DNA from: Verrucomicrobiota bacterium
Lineage (GTDB): Bacteria > Verrucomicrobiota > Verrucomicrobiia > Opitutales > UBA953
DNA length: 64,000 nucleotides
Direction of reading: 5' to 3'
Assembly: GCA_016871725.1 (NCBI GenBank)
Contig: VHCL01000001.1
Span: forward strand, 62,001 to 126,000
The notes under the pieces are model-generated. The model saw only the letters and a program-made list of their open reading frames with translations, made no database searches and was not told the DNA's origin. This document shows positions 1 through 8,069 of the stretch, piece after piece; position 1 is the first letter of the stretch; each line of letters begins with the position of its first letter. A program made the translations under genes and the position numbers.

Positions 1-544
1 CGCCGGCCTGCGCGACGGCGGCTCGACGGTCGAGAACCTGGGCATGGCGCGTTCGCTCGAACAAGCGCGCGGCGCGCACCTGCTGCTCCTCGTGGTCGAC
101 GCCGCGGCCGAGCCCCCCGCCCTGCCCGCGGAACTCGTCGCGCTGCTCGATCCCGCGCGCACGCTCGTGGTCGCGAACAAGGCCGACCTGCCCGCGCACC
201 CGGCGCAGAAAGATTTCCTGCCTCAGCTCATGAAGCTGTCGGCCTGCCTCCTGGACGGCCGCGACGCCGAGAAGCTGCGCGCCAAGCTCGGCGACTTCCT
301 GATCGCCCAGGAGATCGCCCCGGGCGCCGAAGAGCTCGTCGTCTCGGTCCGTCACGCCGAGGCCATGGCCCGGGCGGCGGTCGCCCTGACCGAGGCGGTC
401 GGCCACCTGAAGGCCCCGATCCAGACCGAGTTGGCGGCCGCCCAGGCCCGGGCCGCCCTGGACGCCCTGGGGGAGATCGTGGGCCGCATCGACAATGAGC
501 GTATGCTGGACAAGCTCTTTGCTTCCTTCTGCATAGGTAAGTGA
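1..544 (+). CDS. mnmE: tRNA modification GTPase MnmE, C-terminal part (5' truncated by window)
   Basis: Only the 3' part is present; the reading frame is open from base 2. The first residues ([18 protein letters not shown]) match the region after the G3 DTAG motif of the MnmE GTPase domain. NKADL about 45 residues later is the G4 motif, and the protein ends in FCIGK, the C-terminal signature whose Cys is conserved in the family. MnmE acts with MnmG to place the (carboxymethyl)aminomethyl group on U34 of certain tRNAs. The next gene, mnmG, is its partner, and the stop codon overlaps a possible GTG of that frame, so the two are probably one operon. Confidence 0.93.
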   Translation, partial: AGLRDGGSTVENLGMARSLEQARGAHLLLLVVDAAAEPPALPAELVALLDPARTLVVANKADLPAHPAQKDFLPQLMKLSACLLDGRDAEKLRAKLGDFLIAQEIAPGAEELVVSVRHAEAMARAAVALTEAVGHLKAPIQTELAAAQARAALDALGEIVGRIDNERMLDKLFASFCIGK

Positions 545-567
545 TTCCCTCCGGTGAGGGAGCGCCC

Positions 568-2448
568 ATGCGACCTCACAAACAAATCCGCCTCGGGCCC
601 GACCGCCCCTACGACGTCATCGTCTGCGGGGCCGGCCATGCCGGCGTGGAGTCCGCCCTGGCCGCGGCCCGCATGGGCGTGGATGTCCTGCTCCTGACGG
701 GCAACATCGACACCATCGCCCAGATGAGCTGCAACCCCGCCATCGGGGGACAAGCCAAGGGGCACATCGTCCGGGAGATCGACGCCCTGGGGGGCGAGAT
801 GGGCCTGACCGCCGACGTCACCGGCATCCAGTTCCGCCTGCTCAACTCATCCAAGGGTCCGGCCGTCCAGGCCCCCCGCGCCCAGTGCGATAAGAAGGCT
901 TACCAGTTCCGGATGAAGCACCTCTGCGAACTGCAGGAGGGTCTGACCATCTTCCAGGCCCAGGTCACCGGCCTGATCTTCAAAGCGGGCGCCGTCGTCG
1001 GGGTGCAGACCAATCTGGACCTCGATTTCCACGCCAAGACCGTGGTCGTGACGACGGGCACCTTCTTGCGCGGCCTGATGCACATCGGGGCGAATAAAAC
1101 CGAAGGAGGTCGGCTGGGTGACTTTAGTGCTAAGTCATTGTCAGCCAGTTTCTTAGAGGCTGGCATTGAACTCCAAAGGCTCAAGACCGGCACCCCTCCG
1201 CGCATCCTCGGATCGTCCATTGATTTCACCAAGTGCGAGGAGCAACCAGGCGACGCCTCCCCTACCCTCTTCGCCTTCCATGACACCCGGCAGCAAACCG
1301 ATTTGTTCCACGTGGAACAAGCGGGCGAGCGACTCCCTGGATGGACCCCGGGAAGCGAGCAGGTCTCTTGTTGGATGACGGAAGCCACAGGCGCCACGGG
1401 TAAGATCGTCCAGGAGAATCTCCACCTCTCCCCCTTATACGGAGGCGAGATCACCGGGGTCGGCCCGCGCTATTGCCCCTCCATCGAGGACAAGTTCGTG
1501 AAGTTCTCAGATAAGGACGCCCATAAGCTCTACCTAGAGCCAGAAGGACGAAATACCGACGAATGGTACATCAACGGATTGTCCACCTCCCTGCCCTTCA
1601 CGGTCCAGCTGCAGATGCTGGCCTCCGTCCCTGGCCTGGAAAACGCCGTCATGCTGCGCCCGGCTTATGCCGTGGAGTATGATTTCGCGCCCCCTACCCA
1701 ACTCTACCCCACCCTGGAGTCTAAAAAGGTGGATGCCCTCTTCTTCGCAGGCCAGATCAATGGGACATCGGGCTACGAGGAAGCCGCCGCCCAAGGGTTG
1801 GTAGCCGGGGTCAATGCCGCCTGTAAGGTCAAAGGCCGGACCCCGATGGTCCTCGGCCGCGACGAAGCCTATATCGGCGTCCTGATTGATGATTTGGTGA
1901 CCAAAGGCACCCAAGAGCCTTATCGGATGTTCACGAGCCGAGCCGAATTCCGCCTTTTGTTCAACCACGGCAGCGCCGAACTCCGCCTAAAGGACAAAAT
2001 CGCCGAGTTCGGCTTGGTGCCGCCGGATCGGTTGGCTCGGATTCAAGCCAAGGCCCAAAAAGTGGCTCACTGGATCGAATACCTGGAAAAGCTGGCCATC
2101 CCTGGCGGCATCGCCGGCGACGTCATCCGTCGTAACTGGGAATCAACCCCTAAGGATTTACCGCCCACATTCCTTGCCGAAGCCCCCGAAGTGCAGGCGG
2201 AGGTCATGTATCGGGTCAAATACCGAGGCTATCTGGAACGCGAAACCCGCAACGCCCGTAAACTGCACGATCTGGACTCTTTTAAAGTGCCGGAGGGCTT
2301 TGATTTCTTGAAGGCCTACGGACTGCGGATTGAGGCGCGCCAAAAGCTCCACGCCATCCAGCCCAAGACCTTGGGCCAGGCCAGCCGGATCAGCGGGGTT
2401 AATCCGGCCGACATCTCGCTGCTGATGGTCCTTTTCCGCTCAAAATAA
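568..2448 (+). CDS. mnmG: tRNA uridine-5-carboxymethylaminomethyl modification enzyme MnmG (GidA)
   Basis: FAD-dependent partner of MnmE in U34 tRNA modification. From the ATG at 568 the protein has 626 residues, the usual length. The dinucleotide-binding GAGHAG is at residues 21-26, MSCNPAIGG follows near residue 53, and LKTGTPPR and [11 protein letters not shown] are present further on. The ATG has a GAGGGAG-like ribosome site; a GTG at 541 overlapping the mnmE stop is an alternative start. The segment after about 1084 is clearly lower in GC (two sampled lines near 2.2-2.3 kb give 55-57%) than neighbouring genes. A parS-like palindrome lies inside the gene at 1303-1320, in a stretch that looks inserted relative to the E. 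coli protein as I remember it. Confidence 0.96.
   Translation: MRPHKQIRLGPDRPYDVIVCGAGHAGVESALAAARMGVDVLLLTGNIDTIAQMSCNPAIGGQAKGHIVREIDALGGEMGLTADVTGIQFRLLNSSKGPAVQAPRAQCDKKAYQFRMKHLCELQEGLTIFQAQVTGLIFKAGAVVGVQTNLDLDFHAKTVVVTTGTFLRGLMHIGANKTEGGRLGDFSAKSLSASFLEAGIELQRLKTGTPPRILGSSIDFTKCEEQPGDASPTLFAFHDTRQQTDLFHVEQAGERLPGWTPGSEQVSCWMTEATGATGKIVQENLHLSPLYGGEITGVGPRYCPSIEDKFVKFSDKDAHKLYLEPEGRNTDEWYINGLSTSLPFTVQLQMLASVPGLENAVMLRPAYAVEYDFAPPTQLYPTLESKKVDALFFAGQINGTSGYEEAAAQGLVAGVNAACKVKGRTPMVLGRDEAYIGVLIDDLVTKGTQEPYRMFTSRAEFRLLFNHGSAELRLKDKIAEFGLVPPDRLARIQAKAQKVAHWIEYLEKLAIPGGIAGDVIRRNWESTPKDLPPTFLAEAPEVQAEVMYRVKYRGYLERETRNARKLHDLDSFKVPEGFDFLKAYGLRIEARQKLHAIQPKTLGQASRISGVNPADISLLMVLFRSK
1303..1320. 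promoter_or_regulatory. parS: parS-like ParB-binding site inside mnmG
   Basis: The 16-bp core TGTTCCACGTGGAACA is a perfect palindrome at 1304-1319, extended to 18 bp by flanking T/A. It matches the ParB/Spo0J site family (consensus near TGTTTCACGTGAAACA; the TTCC/GGAA form is known from pseudomonads). It encodes residues around LFHVEQ of MnmG. A second copy at 2475-2496 makes chance unlikely. ParB occupancy is inferred. Confidence 0.85.
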
Positions 2449-2474
2449 GCGGGCAGAAAAAAGGGGGAGGGGAG

Positions 2475-2496
2475 GGGTGTTCCACGTGGAACACCC
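2475..2496. promoter_or_regulatory. parS: parS-like ParB-binding site downstream of mnmG
   Basis: This is the same 16-bp core as the site in mnmG (core 2478-2493), here sitting in a 22-bp perfect palindrome because GGG and CCC flank it. It starts 27 bases after the mnmG stop, in non-coding DNA. No parA or parB gene is present in the window. Confidence 0.88.
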
Positions 2497-2661
2497 TCTG
2501 TAAAGATTGTGGCCGCACCATGTAACGGTCGTGTATCTTAAATTCATAAGATGTTAATAGTGAATAATTTATGTTATAAATGTGCCTGCGTCACGCGACC
2601 GCCATCCTTGTCACCTAACTCTGGCGCTTCAGGGCAGGGTGCTCTTAAGTGAAGCCGCACC
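2497..2661 (+). promoter_or_regulatory. AT-rich upstream region of the PhoB-like regulator
   Basis: The non-coding stretch is unusually AT-rich for this genome, above all 2531-2582. It contains a short inverted repeat (ATCTTA 2535-2540 and TAAGAT 2547-2552) and a TTATAAAT -10-like element near 2574. It probably holds the promoter of the following two-component operon. I found no DnaA-box match and no clear Pho box, so the regulator is unknown. Confidence 0.45.
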
Positions 2662-3357
2662 ATGGACGCCGAACACCTCAAGCGCATCTTGATCGTCGAT
2701 GACGAAGCCGACGTCACCGAGCTCTTGGACTATAAGTTCAAGCAGGCGGGCTACGCCATCCGGACGCTCAACGACCCCCTCCGGGCCATCGGCCTGGCGC
2801 GCGACTTCCGCCCGGACCTCATCATCCTCGACGTGATGATGCCCGAACTCACCGGCGTGCAGCTCCTCCGCATGGTCCGCGCCGACGCGCTCCTCCAGGA
2901 CACACCGGTCATCTTCCTCACGGCCAAGGGCGAGACGGCCGACAAGGTCAAGGGGCTCGAATCCGGCGCCGACGACTACGTGACCAAGCCGTTCGACGCG
3001 CGCGAGCTGATGCTCCGCGCCCAGGCGCTCCTCCGCCGCGCGAAGTCGGCGGCGGCCAAGCCCACGACGCGGCTCGCCGCCGGGGCGCTGCTGCTCGACA
3101 TCGAACGCCACGAAGTGACCGCGGCCGGCAAGCCCGTCGAACTCACGGCGACCGAATTCAAGCTGCTGCGCCTGCTGCTCGAGCGCAAGGGCAGGGTGCA
3201 GTCGCGCGAAGAACTCCTGTCGGACGTCTGGAACTACTCGCCGGACCTCGAGACGCGCACCGTCGACACGCACGTGCGGCGCCTGCGCGAGAAGCTCGGG
3301 CCGGCCGGCGACGTGATCGACACGGTGCGCGGCGTCGGTTACCGCGTGAACGGCTGA
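2662..3357 (+). CDS. phoB: OmpR/PhoB-family response regulator
   Basis: The 231-residue protein has an N-terminal receiver with acidic pocket D13-D14, phospho-acceptor D57 (LIILDVMMPE) and the switch Thr and Lys in FLTAKGE and YVTKPFD. A C-terminal winged-helix DNA-binding domain follows (LTATEFKLLRLL ... RTVDTHVRRLREKLG ... VRGVGYRVN). A PhoR-like kinase starts 49 bases after the stop, so this is a cognate pair. A phosphate role is inferred from domain resemblance and from a PstS-like gene about 1.5 kb away on the other strand; another signal is possible. Confidence 0.85.
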   Translation: MDAEHLKRILIVDDEADVTELLDYKFKQAGYAIRTLNDPLRAIGLARDFRPDLIILDVMMPELTGVQLLRMVRADALLQDTPVIFLTAKGETADKVKGLESGADDYVTKPFDARELMLRAQALLRRAKSAAAKPTTRLAAGALLLDIERHEVTAAGKPVELTATEFKLLRLLLERKGRVQSREELLSDVWNYSPDLETRTVDTHVRRLREKLGPAGDVIDTVRGVGYRVNG

Positions 3358-3406
3358 ACCGCTTTGCGCTCGCGCGTCCCCGTCGCGACGACAGCATGAG
3401 AAGGCG

Positions 3407-4648
3407 ATGACCTGGCTCCCCTGGCTGCTCCTGTGCGCGCTCGGCGCGGCCGCCGTCTGGGCGCTGGGCGAACACGCCGCGCATCTCCGCTGGGCGCGGC
3501 GCGCGCTCCGCGGCGACACGGAGGCGCGCCGCCCCGAAGGCTGGCTCGTCCGCGCGCTGCGGCTCGAGGAGCTCTTCAAGGCGATCGAACGCCGCGCCGC
3601 GAACGAGGACGAGATCCGCGCCGCCGCGGGGCGACGCATCGAGGCGCTGCTGGCGCCGCTGACGGACGCGGTGCTCGTCGTCGACGCGCAGGACCGGCTG
3701 CGGCTCGCGAACCCCGCCGCGATGGCGCTCTTCGGGCTGGCCGAAGAGGACGTCGGCGGGCCCGTCGTGCCGCTCGTGCGCAGCGCCGATTTCATCGAGC
3801 TCATCCGCCGCGTCCGCGGCGAAGGCGACGCGCGCGCGACGCTGCTCCTGAACCGCGCGCCGCTGGCCGACGTCTGGCTGCAGGCCGCCGGCGCGCGCAC
3901 CGACCCGGAGGCCTTCGGGCCGGACGCCGCGATCTTCGTGCTGGCGGACGTGACCGCGCTCAAGCGCCTGCAGGCGATGGAGCGGGACTTCGTCACCAAC
4001 GTCTCCCATGACCTCCGGACGCCGGTGACGATCCTGCGCGGCTACGCGGAGACGCTCGCGGAAGACCAGGCGACGATGTCGGCCGAAGACCGCGCGCGTT
4101 TCACGCAGAAGATCGTGGCTTCCGTCGGCCGACTGCAGGGGCTCGTCGAAGGCCTGCTGGCGCTCGCGAGCCTGGAGTCATCGCAGGAAGTCCGCCGGGA
4201 GGCCGGCGCGCTGCACACGGCGGCGCGCGAGGTCGCCGCGGAATTCGACGCGCGCTGCAAGGCCGCGGGCGTGTCCCTGAGCCTGGACCTGGCGGCGCAG
4301 CAGGACGTCGGCGCCGATCCGCTCCAGGCCCGTCGGCTCATCCAGAACCTGATCGACAACGCGCTGGCCCATGCCGCCGGCCTGACCCGGCTCCGGATCG
4401 CGACCCGCGACACGACCGACGGGACCGAACTGAGCGTCGAGGACGACGGGGCGGGGGTCGCCCCCGCCGATCTCCCGCGGCTGTTCGACCGTTTCTACCG
4501 GACCGACAAATCCCGACGGGCCGGGGGCAGCGGGCTCGGCCTGAGCATCGTCCGCCAGGTCGCCGAACTCCATGGCGGCTCCGCCGGGGCGGAACCGGCG
4601 CGACCGAAGGGCCTCCGGATCATCGTCACCCTGCCGCGGGTCGACTGA
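3407..4648 (+). CDS. phoR: PhoR-like sensor histidine kinase
   Basis: The 413-residue membrane kinase has one N-terminal hydrophobic segment (about residues 2-20), then a PAS-like region (VLVVDAQDRLRLANPAAMALFG). The HisKA box NVSHDLRTPV carries phospho-accepting His201. The HATPase domain follows with the N box (NLIDNALAHA), DDGAGV and GGSGLGLSIV. A single N-terminal anchor without a periplasmic sensor domain is typical of PhoR, which senses through the Pst/PhoU system. The gene ends 14 bases before a strong terminator. Its partner is the response regulator just upstream. Confidence 0.86.
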   Translation: MTWLPWLLLCALGAAAVWALGEHAAHLRWARRALRGDTEARRPEGWLVRALRLEELFKAIERRAANEDEIRAAAGRRIEALLAPLTDAVLVVDAQDRLRLANPAAMALFGLAEEDVGGPVVPLVRSADFIELIRRVRGEGDARATLLLNRAPLADVWLQAAGARTDPEAFGPDAAIFVLADVTALKRLQAMERDFVTNVSHDLRTPVTILRGYAETLAEDQATMSAEDRARFTQKIVASVGRLQGLVEGLLALASLESSQEVRREAGALHTAAREVAAEFDARCKAAGVSLSLDLAAQQDVGADPLQARRLIQNLIDNALAHAAGLTRLRIATRDTTDGTELSVEDDGAGVAPADLPRLFDRFYRTDKSRRAGGSGLGLSIVRQVAELHGGSAGAEPARPKGLRIIVTLPRVD

Positions 4649-4662
4649 CTTCCCGATAATGA

Positions 4663-4689
4663 AAAACCCGCCGGGTTTCGGCGGGTTTT
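4663..4689. terminator. bidirectional intrinsic terminator
   Basis: An 11-bp perfect stem (AAAACCCGCCG / CGGCGGGTTTT) closes a 5-nt loop. The A-run and T-run at its ends let it work on both strands: after the kinase gene (+) and after tRNA-Gly(GCC) (-). Confidence 0.9.
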
Positions 4690-4705
4690 GGCTCCATTTT
4701 TAAAG

Positions 4706-4780
4706 TGGAGCGCGCGACTGGACTTGAACCAGCAACAGCCACCTTGGCAAGGTGGTACTCTACCATTGAGCTACGCGCGC
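4706..4780 (-). tRNA. tRNA-Gly (anticodon GCC)
   Basis: Read on the minus strand, the 7-bp acceptor stem GCGCGCG/CGCGCGC, the D arm, and the anticodon stem CCACC/GGTGG with loop TTGCCAA give anticodon GCC. The T arm has GGTTCAAGTCC. The discriminator is T and the 3' CCA is encoded. The tRNA lies 26 bases downstream of the PstS-like gene and 16 bases before the bidirectional terminator. Two more glycine tRNAs (TCC, CCC) occur at 54.5-54.7 kb. Confidence 0.96.
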
Positions 4781-4806
4781 GTTGGAGGGAGAGCAGACCA
4801 AACGGG

Positions 4807-5646
4807 TCACCGAGTGTCAAGCCTTTGGAGGAAGGCGGCCCGGGCGGCCGCCGGGGCGGGGGTCAGGCCTTGGTCCGCCAGCAGGCTGGCGGCGGCGTCC
4901 GAGCAGAGCCAACGGAGGGCCGGACGGAGGGCGGCGACTTTGTCCGGGCGGACATGAAGGATGAGGGGCAGCTGGAGGGGATAATCGCCATTGTGCACGT
5001 TGTTCTCATCCGGCCCGTAGGCGGTGGCGGACCGGCCAGGGCGGCCGTCGGCGACAGGAAGGACCCGGCCGCGGGCGGCCGGGGCTTTCGGCAGGAGGAC
5101 GATGCTACCGGCCCGCGAGGCGAGGAGATCCGCCGCCAAGGCGGGCTCCACGCGCAGCCGGACATCCGGACGGAACGCCTGTCCCTCGAGGACGAGGCCT
5201 TGGAAGATCTCCAGGACCAAGGTGCCGGGCGGGGAACTCAGCGCCGGCGTCATGAGTTCCGAACGCGCGGCCGGGTCCAGGTCGTTCCAATTGCGCGCCG
5301 GCGCGCGCGCATCGCGCGCGTACGCGTTGGCGAGCTGCTCGAAGCTGATCTGGTCCATCCGGTTGCTGCCGTGCGTCGCGACCACGACGACCGCGGACGC
5401 GAGCCGGAATTCCCGGGCGCCGGCGACGGGCGAGGCTTCGCCCGGACGCATGAGGAGGATGGCGGCCGCGGCGCGGCCTTCCGTGAAAGCGCGGCGGGCG
5501 GGCAGGGTGCCCGCGAAATCGGCGACGGCCGGGCCGGCCGCGGCGCGGAGGCCGGCGACGAAACGTCCGTCGAGCAGGTCGGTGCCGACGAGGTCCGCGC
5601 CTTCGGCGACCGCGCAGGCGAGCAGGGCGAGCAGGAGGCTCCTCAC
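4807..5646 (-). CDS. PstS-like periplasmic substrate-binding protein
   Basis: The 279-residue exported protein starts at a GTG that overlaps the stop of the upstream regulator gene (GTGA), so translation is probably coupled. The N-terminus has a short hydrophobic signal (SLLLALLACAVAEG). The body looks like the PBP domain of phosphate-binding proteins (FTEGRAAAAILLMRPG, SFEQLANAYA, YGPDENNVHNGDYPLQLPLILHV), but the Thr/Ser-rich phosphate-loop motif of classical PstS is not obvious. It has no pstC/A/B neighbours, so it may be a sensor or orphan binding protein. Family placement is by eye. Confidence 0.7.
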   Translation of the reverse strand: MRSLLLALLACAVAEGADLVGTDLLDGRFVAGLRAAAGPAVADFAGTLPARRAFTEGRAAAAILLMRPGEASPVAGAREFRLASAVVVVATHGSNRMDQISFEQLANAYARDARAPARNWNDLDPAARSELMTPALSSPPGTLVLEIFQGLVLEGQAFRPDVRLRVEPALAADLLASRAGSIVLLPKAPAARGRVLPVADGRPGRSATAYGPDENNVHNGDYPLQLPLILHVRPDKVAALRPALRWLCSDAAASLLADQGLTPAPAAARAAFLQRLDTR

Positions 5647-7025
5647 GCCGTCTCGGGGCCGGGATCGAGTTCCGGCCACTGCAGGAGTTTGCGATGCAAC
5701 GTGCGGCGCGAGATGCCCATGAGCTCCGCCGCGCGCGTGCGGTTGCCCGCGGCGGCGGCGAGCGCCTGCCTGAGCAGCTGCTTCTCGTTCAAAGTGCGGT
5801 CGAGGTTGGCCGTCGCGCCGGGGGCCGGCGCGGCGGGACCGCCCGGCACGGAGACGGGCGCGGTGAAACGGGCGTCGAGGTCGGCGGGACCGACCGTCTT
5901 GCCGGCGCGGAGGACCGCGAGGTTCTCGCACGCGTTGCGGAGTTCGCGGATGTTGCCCGGCCACGGATAGCGCACGAGGATCGCCAAGGCCTCGGGAGAG
6001 AGGCGCGGCGCCGCGGCGCCGTTCTCCTTCGCGAAACGTTCGAGGTAATGGGCGAGCAGGAGCGGGATGTCATCCGTCCGCTCGCGCAGCGGGGGCAGCC
6101 GCAGCGGCACGACGGAAAGGCGGTAGTAGAGGTCTTCGCGGAACTTGCCTTCCTTCACCATCTGGCGGAGGTCGCGGTTCGTCGCGCAGACGAGACGCAG
6201 GTCCAAGGCGATGGGACGGTGCGAACCCAGCCGTTCGACGGCGCGCGTCTCGAGGAAGCGCAGGAGCTTCACCTGGGTCGTCGCGTCGATCTCGCCGATC
6301 TCGTCGAGGAAGAGCGTGCCGCCGTCCGCGGACTCGAAGCGGCCGACGCGCCGCTCGTTCGCGCCGGTGAAGGCCCCCTTCTCATGGCCGAAGAGCTCGG
6401 ACTCCAGGAGGTTCGCCGGGATCGCGGCGCAATGGACGGCCATGAAGGGTCCCTTCGCGCGCGGGCTCGCCTGGTGGATCATCTGGGCGAAGAGCTCCTT
6501 GCCCGTGCCGGTCTCGCCGAGGAGGAGCACGGTCGCGTTGGACGGGGCGACGGAACGGACCTGCTCGATCGAATGCTGGAGCGCGGCGGAGGAGCCGACG
6601 ACTTCGCCGAGGGCGAACTTCCGGTCGAGCCGCGCCTTGAGCGTCACGACCTCCTTCTCGGTGGTGCGCGCCTTGAGGCCGCGCTCGAGGACGAGCTCCA
6701 CCTGGCGGAGGTCGACGGGCTTCTGGAAGAACCAGTAGGCGCCGCGGCTCATCGCGGTGACCGCCGTCTCGACGTCGCCGTAGGCCGTCATCATGATGCA
6801 CACCGGCTGCTGCGGCAGCTTGAGCGCGCGGTCGATCACCGCCAGGCCGTCCTCGCCGGCCATGCGGAGGTCGGTGAGCACGGCGTCCGGGGGCACGTCC
6901 TGCATGAGGCGCGCCGCTTCCGCGGCGTCCTTCGCGACGAAGGTCTCGTAGCGGTCCTCCAGCGCGGCGCGGAGGCCTTCGCGGATGTTCTTCTCGTCGT
7001 CGACGATGAGCACCGTGGGCTTCAT
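5643..7025 (-). CDS. NtrC-family sigma-54-dependent response regulator
   Basis: The 460-residue protein has three domains. The receiver has D9-D10, phospho-acceptor D52 and KPVD. The AAA+ sigma-54 activation domain has Walker A GETGTGKE, the GAFTGA loop that contacts RpoN, and GGTLFLDEIGE. The C-terminal Fis-type helix-turn-helix is NRTRAAELMGISRRTLHRKL. All catalytic motifs are intact. No kinase is adjacent. The gene lies 3 bases after hemA and overlaps the PstS-like gene, so a regulator, a haem-pathway enzyme and a binding protein are probably co-transcribed. Target promoters cannot be deduced here. Confidence 0.92.
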   Translation of the reverse strand: MKPTVLIVDDEKNIREGLRAALEDRYETFVAKDAAEAARLMQDVPPDAVLTDLRMAGEDGLAVIDRALKLPQQPVCIMMTAYGDVETAVTAMSRGAYWFFQKPVDLRQVELVLERGLKARTTEKEVVTLKARLDRKFALGEVVGSSAALQHSIEQVRSVAPSNATVLLLGETGTGKELFAQMIHQASPRAKGPFMAVHCAAIPANLLESELFGHEKGAFTGANERRVGRFESADGGTLFLDEIGEIDATTQVKLLRFLETRAVERLGSHRPIALDLRLVCATNRDLRQMVKEGKFREDLYYRLSVVPLRLPPLRERTDDIPLLLAHYLERFAKENGAAAPRLSPEALAILVRYPWPGNIRELRNACENLAVLRAGKTVGPADLDARFTAPVSVPGGPAAPAPGATANLDRTLNEKQLLRQALAAAAGNRTRAAELMGISRRTLHRKLLQWPELDPGPETA

Positions 7026-7028
7026 GGT

Positions 7029-8069
7029 TCAGGCTTCCGGGGAGGCTTGGTGGTTGGCGGCGCCCCAGACGCGCGCCGCCTTCTCGGCGAGGGCCGCGCG
7101 GGCGCGGTCGACCTCGGCGAGGCGGGCTTTCAGGTTGGCGTTGGAGACGGCCGCGAGGTCGTCGAGGTCGGAGAGGTAGGCGCCTTCGAGGGCGCGCGCG
7201 GCGACGTCGAAGTTGCGCGGCACGCCGAGGTCGACGAGCAGCAGCGGCCGGCCCTGGCGGCGGGCGACGGTCTCGCGGAGGGCGCCGACGTCGAGCAGGG
7301 CGCGCTCGACCGTGGCGCAACCGACGATCACGTCATGCGCGTGCGCCTGGCGGAGCGCGTCGGCGAGCGTGAGGGACGAGCCCGCGAACTCCTCGGCGAG
7401 CGCGCGGGCGTTGTCGAAGGTGCGGGAGGCGACGGAGACCTGCGCGGCGCCGCGCGAGACGAGGGCCTGGACGACCTGGCGGCCCACGTCGCCGGTGCCG
7501 AGCACCAGCACGCGCGCCTCGTCGAGCGAACCGAACACGCGCTGCGCGAGCTCGACGGCGACGTTGCCGAGGCTCACCTGGCCCTGGGAGATGCCGGTGT
7601 GCGTGCGCGCCCAGGCGCCGGCCTGGAAGGCGCGCTGGAAGACGCGGTTGAGCACCGGGCCGGTCATGCCGCGCGCGAGCGCGTCGGCGTAGGCGTCCTT
7701 CACCTGACCGGCGATCTCGACCTCGCCCACCATCTGGGATTCGAGTCCGGAGACGACGGCGAAGAGATGTTCGACGGCCGCGAGGCCGGGCACGGGGCGG
7801 AGATGCTGGTCGAGGACCGCGGGCGCCGCGCCCGTGGCCTTGATGAGGGCGGCGCGCACGTGGAGGGCGGCCGCTTCGTCGCCGACGCCGTAGGCTTCGA
7901 GCCGGTTGCAGGTCGCGAGCAGGACGGCTTCGGCGAGGCCCGCCTCGCGCGCGGCGGCGTAGAACGCCTCGGCGCCGCCGGCGGGGACGGTGAAGGCCGC
8001 GCGCTCGTCGAGGCCGGCGGTGCGGTGGGTGGCGCTGAGCGCCACGAGACTGCGGACGCGTTCGCTCAT
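7029..8069 (-). CDS. hemA: glutamyl-tRNA reductase, short form
   Basis: This enzyme reduces glutamyl-tRNA(Glu) to glutamate-1-semialdehyde, the first step of C5-type tetrapyrrole synthesis. The N-terminal catalytic domain has SATHRTAGLDERAAF and the nucleophile motif LLATCNRLEAY. The Rossmann domain has VLVLGTGDVGRQVVQALVSRG. At 346 residues it is much shorter than the usual roughly 420. The sequence stops soon after DDLAAVSNANLKARL, so most of the C-terminal dimerisation domain is missing. The start overlaps the stop of the upstream HemX/CcsA-like gene (ATGA), a neighbour often found next to hemA. Confidence 0.88.
   Translation of the reverse strand: MSERVRSLVALSATHRTAGLDERAAFTVPAGGAEAFYAAAREAGLAEAVLLATCNRLEAYGVGDEAAALHVRAALIKATGAAPAVLDQHLRPVPGLAAVEHLFAVVSGLESQMVGEVEIAGQVKDAYADALARGMTGPVLNRVFQRAFQAGAWARTHTGISQGQVSLGNVAVELAQRVFGSLDEARVLVLGTGDVGRQVVQALVSRGAAQVSVASRTFDNARALAEEFAGSSLTLADALRQAHAHDVIVGCATVERALLDVGALRETVARRQGRPLLLVDLGVPRNFDVAARALEGAYLSDLDDLAAVSNANLKARLAEVDRARAALAEKAARVWGAANHQASPEA

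Noticed and set aside
2497-2661. AT-rich stretch after mnmG as the replication origin
   Set aside because: I found no DnaA-box match there; the region before dnaN has a better box cluster.
2629-3999. Long minus-strand open frame opposite the PhoB/PhoR-like genes
   Set aside because: High-GC shadow of the real plus-strand genes: it has Arg/Ser/Ala/Gly-rich low-complexity translation and no family motifs.
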